A DNA stretch of 64,000 nucleotides from Dallia pectoralis (taxonomy: Eukaryota; Chordata; Actinopteri; Esociformes; Umbridae), in assembly GCA_029465975.1 (NCBI GenBank), contig CM055741.1:5112660-5176659 (forward strand). The letters are read 5' to 3'. Shown one piece after another: positions 56,529 through 64,000 of the stretch (its first letter is position 1; every line of letters starts with the position of its first letter). Below the pieces are notes generated by a model. It was not told where the DNA came from, did no database searches, and worked only from the letters and a program-made list of their open reading frames with translations. Both the position numbers and the translations under genes were made by a program.

Positions 56529-58895
56529 TGTCTGTCTGTCTGTCTGTCTGTGTGTGTGTGTCTGTCTGTCTGTCTGTCTGTGTGTGTGTGTGTGTCTGTG
56601 TGTGTGTCTGTGTGTGTGTGTCTGTGTGTGTGTCTGTGTGTACAAGTGTTGGTCAAAACAATGAATCCAAGTTATATTTCTCCCTATTATCACCCTGACC
56701 TCCCTCTCCTTTCCCTATTATCACCCTGACCTCTCTCTCCCTTCCCTATTATCACCCTGACCCCTGACCTCTCTCTCTTTTTTCCTATTATCACCCTGAC
56801 CCCTGACCTCTCTCTCTCTTTTCCTATTATCACCCTGACCCCTGACCTCTCTCTCTCTTTTCCTATTATCACCCTGACCTCTCTCTCCTTTCCCTATTAT
56901 CACCCTGACCTCTCTCTGCCTTCCCTATTATCACCCTGACCTCTCTCTCTTTTTTCCTATTATCACCCTGACCCCTGACCTCTCTCTCCTTTCCCTATTA
57001 TCACCCTGACCCCTGACCTCTCTCTCTCTTTTCCTATTATCACCCTTACCTCTCTCTCTCTCCTTTCCCTATTATCACCCTGACCCCTGACCTCTCTCTC
57101 TCATTTCCCTATTATCATCATGTCCCCTGACATCTCTCTCTCATTTCTTCTGTAATCCTCAAGTAACACTGGATTACTGTGTATTTTCTCCCTATGCGTT
57201 GCCAGACTGTTTTTCGCTGATGCCCTTTTCTTTTCAACTGTCTGTAACAAAATACACAATTGCCATCTTGAATGTAACATTTTGTAAAAAAGAAAAGAAA
57301 TACATTGTTTCACAGTAAAACTATGAAATAGTAAATAATATTGCATTTATAGTAGGTGGCCTATACTGCATTCATACTGCTTTTTGTGGAAGCATTTAAA
57401 AAAAAAAAAAAATTGTGACCCCTGCTGGGGGGGTTGTAATACCTATTTTGTTTACGCAATCTGTTCAAGAAACGTTTAAGGCAAATATCAAGTTTAATTA
57501 AAATGAGCAACAGTTATAGTGCACGTGCCTCCTTCATAAGTCTGTTTCTCACTACCGAAACATTGAGTATCTCCACCGCAACAGGCCTTCAATTGTTGCG
57601 GTGAATGATAATGGTGTTGCGGAGGATGAGCGACCTTAAACATTCTTGCTAACTGTGGAAGCTAAATGAGAGTTAGCTAAACATTCCCTCTCTTTTTATA
57701 TTTAGACCATAATGGGGTATATAGTAATCAAAAAAATTTAACTGCAACATTTTTTATAACTTCACAAACACATGTTTCAGTAATGAGAACTAAAAAGTCG
57801 TCTAGGTACTATGCCACGCCAAATTTGTACTTTTATCTGGAGAGAAAAAATGATAACTGGTTACTTGATAGCCATCTTGAGTGTCACAGTCATTTTTGTC
57901 CCTTACAACAAATTCCTTAAAAAATGATAGTTCCTAGAGCACTTAAACAATGATTGAAAATTGTTGCGGAGGATGAAAAAATTGGTCTTGGACACATTTT
58001 TATTCCTTATTATTGTCACTACATTTACCAATGATCACCAAATACCACATGTTTCTTTACTGTAAATGTTTATATTATAACATGCACTGAAGCTTTTTAT
58101 TTTTTATATTTTTTAATTATGAATAATTCCATCTCAAAGGACCAAAATCCAGTCATGGACACGTTGCGGTAATGCGAAATTTCCCTTTAAATGTTGAAAA
58201 AATTAATAAATTCGTATTCATGATTTCATTTGAAATCATGTGCAAAATCGTACATGAAGAGATGTTTATAACGGTATCCTTCTTGTTTTGATAGCATTTA
58301 CTTTTATCATCAAAATGTTTTATGACACCTCATAAGTCTAATTTCGCGAGAATCACCCATTTGCGCATAAATAGTCAGAGAAACGCCTTAAATTAATATT
58401 CATTGATTGAGACTTCATGACAAACTCGGAGGAAAACCGGAAAAGTAACGTTGGGTTAATCCATGCCAACGAGCCACTAGTGAACACATGTCTGCATCAC
58501 TAATTATTTGGGCATTGATCGAATGAAAATAATTTCGAAATATGAAAGCATTTTTATTCTCACTCGGTGCCCTGATTACATTTGGGAACACGGACAGCAC
58601 TGCAAATTGGCTTTTTGGTTTGCCTGTTCACCCGAAGTGTACGGAAACTTTATGTAACTATGATAAAAACATTATACCTATACGAACACGTGAGATATGT
58701 GTTGCACCTTTCAAAATGGTTAGGACATGCGTCAGGATGAAACACATAAAAAAAATAGAACCAACCAATGATTATGTAGCTGCATCTATACTATGACATA
58801 CACTTTCCCCAGTGGAAATAAAATAAATATTATTTATCTATATATAGCCTATATAAATAGATAGATATACTATTTATATATAGACAGTTAGTCTT

Positions 58896-58934
<39 letters not shown>

Positions 58935-61846
58935 TTGATATATATAGATGGATATATATATATATATAGATGGTGAGGAAAATAAGTATTTGAACACCCT
59001 GCTATTTTGCAAGTTCTCCCACTTAGAAATCATGGAGGGGTCTGAAATTGTCATCTTAGGTGCATGTCTACTGTGAGAGACAATCTGGAGAAAAAAAATC
59101 CAGAAATCACAATGTATGATTTTTTTAACTATTTATTTGTATGGTACAGCTGCAAATAAGTATTTGAACACCTGTCTATCAGCTAGAATTCTGACCCTCA
59201 AAGACCTGTTAGTCTGCCTTTAAAATGTCCACCTCCACTCTGTTTATTACTCTAAATTAGATGCACCTGTTTGAGGTCGTTAGCTGCATAAAGACCCCTG
59301 TCCACCCCATGCAATCAGTAAGAATCCAACTACTAACATGACCAAGACCAAAGAGCTGTCCAAAGACACTAGAGACAAAATTGTACATCTCCACAAGGCT
59401 GGAAAGGGCTACGGGGAAATGGCCAAGCAGCTTGGTGAAAAAAGGCCCACTGTTGGAGCAATCATTAGAAAATGGAAGAAGCTAAACATGACTGTCAATC
59501 TCCCTCGGACTGGGGCTCCATGCAAGATCTCACCTCGTGGGGTCTCAATGATCCTAAGAAATGTGAGAAATCAGCCCAGAACTACACGGGAGGAGCTGGT
59601 CAATGACCTGAAAAGAGCTGGGACCACCATTTCCAAGGTTACTGTTGGTAATAAGACGTCATGCTTTGAAATCATGCATGGCACGGAAGGTTCCCCTGCT
59701 TAAACCAGCACATGTCAAGGCCCGTCTTAAGTTTGCTAATGACCATTTGGATGATCCAGAGGAGTCATGGGAGAAAGTGATGTGGTCAGATGAGACCAAA
59801 ATAGAACTTTTTGGTCATAATTCCACTAACCGTGTTTGGAGGAAGAAGAATGATGAGTACCATCCCAGGAACACCATCCCTACTGTGAAGCATGGGGGTG
59901 GTAGCATCATGCTTTGGGGGTGTTTTTCTGCACATGGGACAGGGCGACTGCACTGTATTAAGGAGAGGATGACCGGGCCATGTATTGTGAGATTTTGGGG
60001 AACAACCTCCTTCCCTCAGTTAGAGCATTAAAAATGGGTTGAGGCTGGGTCTTCCAATATGACAATGACCCGAAGCACACAGCCAGGATAACCAAGGAGT
60101 GGCTCTGTAAGAAGCATATCAAGGTTCTGGCGTGGCCTAGCCAGTCTCCAGACCTAAACCTAATAGAGAATCTTTGGAGGGAGCTCAAACTCCGTTTTCT
60201 CAGCGACAGCCCAGAAACCTGACTGATCTAGAGAAGATCTGTGTGGAGGAGTGGGCCAAAATCCCTCCTGCAGTGTGTGCAACCCTGGTGAAAAACTACA
60301 GGAAACGTTTGACATCTGTAATTGCAAACAAAGGCTACTGTACCAAATATTAACATTGATTTTCTCAGGTGTTCAAATACTTATTTGCAGCTGTATCATA
60401 CAAATAAATAGTTAAAAAATCATACATTGTGATTTCTGGATTTTTTTTTCTCCAGATTATGTCTCTCACAGTAGACATGCACCTAAGATGACAATTTCAG
60501 ACCCCTCCATGATTTCTAAGTGGGAGAACTGGGTGTTCAAATACTTATTTTCCTCACTGTATATCCATCTATATCTATCCATCTATATCTATCCATCTAT
60601 ATATATCCATCTATATCTATCCATCTATATCTATCCATCTATATATATCCATCTATATCTATCCATCTATATCTATCCATCTATATCTATCCATCTATAT
60701 ATATCCATCTATATCTATCCATCTATATATATCCATCTATATCTATCCATCTATATATATCCATCTATATATATCCATCTATATCTATCCATCTATATCT
60801 ATCCATCTATATATATCCATCTATATCTATCCATCTATATATATCCATCTATATCTATCCATCTATATATATCCATCTATATATATCCATCTATATATAT
60901 CCATCTATATCTATCCATCTATATCTATCCATCTATATATATCCATCTATATATATCCATCTATATCTATCCATCTATATATATCCATCTATATCTATCC
61001 ATCTATATATATCCATCTATATCTATCCATCTATATATATCCATCTATATCTATCCATCTATATCTATCCATCTATATATATCCATCTATATATATCCAT
61101 CTATATCTATCCATCTATATATATCCATCTATATCTATCCATCTATATATATCCATCTATATCTATCCATCTATATATATCCATCTATATCTATCCATCT
61201 ATATATATCCATCTATATCTATCCATCTCCTCATCTATCCGCTCCGTCAGACGTACGCCTTATATATGCGTAGGCCTACGCAGCGTTTATGAATGAGGCC
61301 CCTGGTGAGCATAGAACTGACCATGCGTGTGGAAACCCATTTACCGTGCAGTTGGTTCTCCTCCCAAACTGCCTGCTGCACAACTTAACCTGATTATGAC
61401 TGGTATTTTGACAAGTATTTTGACCGGTATTTTGACCGGTATGGAGGTGACAGAGTCATTTTTCCACATGGTGAAATCCAGTTTGGAGAGCAGGGTGATA
61501 TTTACGTATTCCTGATGTTGCTTGCAAACTTTTTATAACAAACTAATAAAATCATATCCCAACCTTTAGTATATCCTATTGAAATATTTGCACTATTTAA
61601 AAATATATGTCATAATAATGTGGTTTTGGATGTGTTAACTTTTTGACTTACCAGATTGTGAACAAGCTCTCAGTTGCACATTTTGGTAAACTGACTGGAG
61701 GGATCTTAGTCTCCTGGTTTGTTAACTTCAGTAACATGAGGTCATGGCAATTTTCTGCTAGATGTATATTCTTCTCTTCAATCTCAATTAGCTCTGACCC
61801 TAGGCTTGGGTGTCCTGCATGTTCACCTAGTCTTATCCAAAGGGTA
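53121..61846 (-). CDS. Divergent trypsin-like (S1A) serine protease, 3' four exons
   Basis: Minus-strand exons 61846-61652, 54049-53949, 53866-53736 and 53279-53121 join in phase through GT-AG sites and end in TAA (195 aa seen). Exon 1 seen carries LWIRLGEH and the catalytic-Asp motif NCHDLMLLKL, then VSLPKC. Exon 2 has VQIAGFGTIK, matching the GWG loop. Exon 3 has LQCALVDVV and VDACP, whose Asp sits at the trypsin specificity position 189. The last exon opens with the catalytic GDSGGG and ends KEWITRITGISFKP. The histidine exon and start should lie beyond 64000. Odd features: the cysteines expected near 136, 168, 182 and 201 are absent, and the SWG around 215 is replaced by STDD. Subfamily not recognised. 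The 7.6 kb first intron is filled by nested transposons, yet no exon is broken, so it looks functional. Activity is inferred. Confidence 0.8.
54120..54490. mobile_element. Possible interspersed repeat in protease intron
   Basis: A-rich on plus, with AAACTCAGACGCAGGTAAGT at the left and no coding content. It resembles dispersed fish LTR or SINE-type fragments, but ends are not resolved. Confidence 0.25.
54500..55451. mobile_element. PIF/Harbinger-like non-autonomous element
   Basis: The terminal inverted repeats GGGTCCGTTTCAAAAAGGGG and CCTCCTTTCTGAAACGGGCCC (right, inverse) enclose 952 bp flanked by a 3-bp CTG duplication (54497-54499 and 55452-55454). CWG duplications fit PIF/Harbinger. Sub-terminal TTTAACTAACTCTAAATCTA is also typical. 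A short frame starting at the ATG of CACCATGGCAACCAGCATTA may be the remnant of an accessory gene. Confidence 0.7.
56485..56642. repeat. TG/TCTG microsatellite
   Basis: Mixed (TG)n and (TCTG)n runs inside the 2.6 kb element. Confidence 0.95.
56690..57120. repeat. TATTATCACCCTGACC minisatellite
   Basis: About 12 copies of a 31-40-bp unit (CCCTATTATCACCCTGACC plus CTCTCTCTC, some with an extra CCTGACC). Confidence 0.93.
58972..60559 (+). mobile_element. Tc1-like transposon with long inverted repeats
   Basis: Inverted repeats of about 200 bp (58972-59172 and 60368-60559) each contain two copies of AAATAAGTATTTGAACACC, the IR/DR layout of Sleeping Beauty-type elements. The right outer end is canonical (TCCTCACTG followed by TA). 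The left outermost bases (CAGTG) are altered. The right arm lacks about 15 bp present in the left (around CTGCTATTTTGCAAG). It encloses a broken transposase gene. Confidence 0.92.
59338..60353 (+). pseudogene. Tc1-like transposase, frameshifted
   Basis: The gene starts MTKTKELSKDTRDKIVHLHK with the paired helix-turn-helix DNA-binding region. A frame break occurs near 59640-59650. A second open stretch then carries the first catalytic Asp (VMWSDETK) and the HGGGSIMLWGCFS signature. Another break lies near 59990-60040, after which the NDPKH Asp and the IENLWREL Glu of the DD34E triad are still readable, with a further disruption near 60200. All three catalytic residues survive in different frames, so it cannot make transposase. 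Confidence 0.9.
60558..61233. repeat. TATC/CATCTATA compound microsatellite
   Basis: Roughly 56 copies of ATCCATCTATAT or CTATCCATCTAT 12-bp units. They start at the very end of the Tc1 element. The left flank (58800-58971) holds the inverse words TAGATGGATATA and (TA)n. Confidence 0.96.
61305..61651. other. Protease intron, unique sequence
   Basis: Short unique stretch between the end of the nested element and the protease exon 61652-61846. It contains a small TATTTTGACCGG repeat near 61400-61440. Confidence 0.5.
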
Positions 61847-62042
61847 CTGACAGAGAATAGGACAGGAAAAACAAATTGTAAATTAGTGGTGGTCACCATC
61901 ATAAATATCTCCATGATAATTTTTCCTGTCAACATAAACATTATGTAAAAATGTAATCAGGAATTCTGTTTACAAGTTTACTACATGATTCGCCCGCTGT
62001 ACAATTAAAAGTGTTGGTGGCATTTAAACAAGATGAGTAGTT

Positions 62043-63390
62043 TAGGGTGCAAGTGTAACCAGGTGACATAAGTGTAACCATGTAACCAGATGACATATGT
62101 GTAACCAGGTGACATGTGTGTGTAACCAGGTGACATATATGTAACCAGGTGACATATGTGTAAACAGGTGACATATGTGTAACCAGTTGACATATGAGTA
62201 AACAGGTGACATATGTGTAACCAGGTGACATATGAGTAAACAGGTGACATATGTGTAACCAGGTGACATATGTGTAACCAGGTGACATATGAGTAAACAG
62301 GTGACATATGTGTAACCGGGTGACATATGTGTAACCGGGTGACATATGTGTAACCGGGTGACATATGTGTAACCGGGTGACATATGTGTAACCAGGTGAC
62401 ATATGTGTAACCAGGTGACATATGTGTAACCAGGTGACATATGTGTAAACAGGTGACATATGTGTAACCAGGTGACATATGTGTAACCAGGTGACATATG
62501 AGTAAACAGGTGACATATGAGTAAACAGGTGACATATCTGTAACCGGGTGACATATGTGTAACCGGGTGACATATGTGTAACCAGGTGACATATGTGTAA
62601 CCAGGTGACATATGTGTAACCAGGTGACATATGTGTAACCAGGTGACATATGTGTAAACAGGTGACATATGTGTAACCAGGTGACATATGTGTAACCAGG
62701 TGACATATGAGTAAACAGGTGACATATGAGTAAACAGGTGACATATCTGTAACCGGGTGACATATGTGTAACCGGGTGACATATGTGTAACCAGGTGACA
62801 TATGTGTAACCAGGTGACATAAGTGTAACCAGGTGACATATGAGTAAACAGGTGACATATGAGTAAACAGGTGACATATGTGTAACCGGGTGACATATGT
62901 GTAACCGGGTGACATATGTGTAACCAGGTGACATATGTGTAACCAGGTGACATATGTGTAACCAGGTGACATATGTGTAACCATGTGATATATGAGTAAA
63001 CAGGTGACATATGTGTAACCAGGTGACATATGTATAACCAGGTGTCATATGAGTAAATAGGTGACATATGAGTAAACAGGTGACATATGTGTAACCAGGT
63101 GACATATGTTTAACCGGGTGACATATGTGTAACCAGGTGACATATGTGTAACCCGGTGACATATGTGTAACCAGGTGACATATGTGTAACCATGTGACAT
63201 ATGAGTAAACAGATGACATATGAGTAAACAGGTAACATATGAGTAAACAGGTGACATATGTGTAACCAGGTGACATATGTGTAACCATGTGACATATGTG
63301 TCACCAGGTGACATATGTATAACCAGGTGTCATATGAGTAAACAGGTGACATATGAGTAAACAGGTGACATATGAGTAAACAGGTGAACA
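62043..63390. repeat. 19-bp minisatellite rich in E-boxes
   Basis: About 70 copies of GTAACCAGGTGACATATGT with AAACAGG, AACCGGG and GAGTAAAC variants. Most units carry two CANNTG words, CAGGTG and CATATG. Repeated His-Leu/Tyr-Val frames on the minus strand are artefacts. Confidence 0.96.
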
Positions 63391-63414
63391 CAGGTTACAT
63401 ACGTGCTGCCTCAC

Positions 63415-63955
63415 AACAAATAATAAAATATGCAGCATTAATGTAAATATACATATTATATGTTGAAACCAGCTATATGTGATCAGTTCAGATGTCACCC
63501 ATAATGTAAATATACATATTATATGTTGAAACCAGCTATATATGATCAGTTCAGATGTCACCCATAATGTAAATATACATATTATATGTTGAAACCAGCT
63601 ATATATGATCAGTTCAGATGTCACCCATAATGTAAATATACACATTATATGTTGAAACCAGCTATATATGATCAGTTCAGATGTCACCCATAATGTAAAT
63701 ATACATATTATATGTTGTAACCAGCTATATATGATCAGTTCAGATGTCACCCATAATGTAAATATACATACTATATTTTGAAACCAGCTATATATGATCA
63801 GTTCAGATGTCACCCATAATGTAAATATACATACTATATTTTGAAACCAGCTATATATGATCAGTTCAGATGTCACCCATAATGTAAATATACATATTAT
63901 ATGTTGTAACCAGCTATATATGATCAGTTCAGATGTCACCCATAATGTAAATATA
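63415..63955. repeat. 63-bp minisatellite
   Basis: Eight to nine copies of a 63-bp unit (AATGTAAATATACATATTAT, then ATGTTGAAACCAGC and TATATATGATCAGTTCAGAT). Variants are TTTTGAAACC and TGTTGTAACC. The 63-bp period keeps one minus-strand frame open. Confidence 0.95.
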
Positions 63956-64000
63956 TGCCTATTGGTATTCTGTATAGTATTTTGCATATACCCCGTACCC

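Larger units (their letters stand above)
55727..58358. mobile_element. 2.6 kb inserted element with GGGTGATTCTC ends and motif repeats
   Basis: The inverted ends GGGTGATTCTCACGAAAT and ATTTCGCGAGAATCACCC are flanked by a 4-bp ATTT duplication (55723-55726 and 58359-58362). The interior is AT-rich, has no long reading frame, and carries about a dozen copies of a motif like TTGCGGTAATGA on both strands. It also contains the microsatellites at 56485-57120. Superfamily unknown. Confidence 0.65.
55554..61301. mobile_element. 5.7 kb host element with GGGCCTCATTTATAAA ends (nested insertions inside)
   Basis: The left end GGGCCTCATTTATAAAAC, continuing TTTGCGTACG, is mirrored at the right end by CGTTTATGAATGAGGCCC. 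A CTG duplication flanks both ends (55551-55553 and 61302-61304). Most of its length is made up of later insertions: a 2.6 kb element (55727-58358), a Tc1 element (58972-60559) and microsatellites. Termini and CWG duplication suggest PIF/Harbinger, but no transposase is seen. Confidence 0.65.

Noticed and set aside
59338..60353. Active Tc1 transposase
   Set aside because: Several frame disruptions separate the DNA-binding region and the three catalytic residues.
62005..63288. Long minus-strand frames with THMSPGYTYVTWLHIC
   Set aside because: Fifty-seven bp (3 x 19) periodicity of the minisatellite read in three frames; no gene signal.

Overview
The window reads as a gene-bearing, very repeat-rich piece of a teleost fish chromosome. 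The evidence is vertebrate gene content with GT-AG introns, fish-type Tc1, PIF/Harbinger and hAT repeats, and a dense load of micro- and minisatellites. Species is not determined. No prokaryotic, phage or viral system is seen. Summing the listed spans, tandem arrays cover roughly a third of the 64 kb, so most long open frames here are repeat artefacts; the real genes are short exons inside repeat-filled introns.

Layout. (1) 1-7259: upstream flank of the first gene, with minisatellites, two weak minus-strand coding candidates, a possible 5' non-coding exon near 5.5 kb and a 1.4 kb pyrimidine tract. (2) 7270-18117, plus: grap2 (GADS; SH3-SH2-Q/P linker-SH3 adaptor), six coding exons, 275 aa. 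Intron 1 holds a 4.2 kb 16-bp minisatellite. (3) 20940-26665, plus: fam83f, five coding exons, 519 aa, ending in a CAAX box. (4) 29476-36574, minus: cyth4-like cytohesin (Sec7-PH Arf-GEF). Twelve exons are placed; the start-codon exon was not found. (5) 41281-48979, plus: rac2, six exons, 192 aa, complete. (6) 53121-61846, minus: the 3' four exons of a divergent trypsin-like serine protease. It is easily missed because a 7.6 kb intron is packed with nested DNA transposons. Its histidine exon and start must lie beyond 64000. (7) 62043-63955: two more minisatellites.

Gene context. GRAP2-FAM83F and CYTH4-RAC2 are both neighbour pairs on human 22q13.1, with CYTH4 and RAC2 divergent as here, so the block matches human 22q13.1 in compacted form. 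grap2, cyth4 and rac2 are mainly leukocyte signalling genes: a T-cell adaptor, an Arf exchange factor and the haematopoietic Rac GTPase. fam83f is a CK1-anchoring protein.

Most unusual: the hidden protease with missing conserved disulfides; a three-level nest of DNA transposons in its intron, one carrying about a dozen copies of a TTGCGGTAATGA-like motif; partial-exon tandem duplications at splice sites of cyth4 and at the end of grap2; a NAGNAG acceptor at the PH-domain glycine motif of cyth4; and long pyrimidine arrays directly in front of three grap2 splice acceptors.
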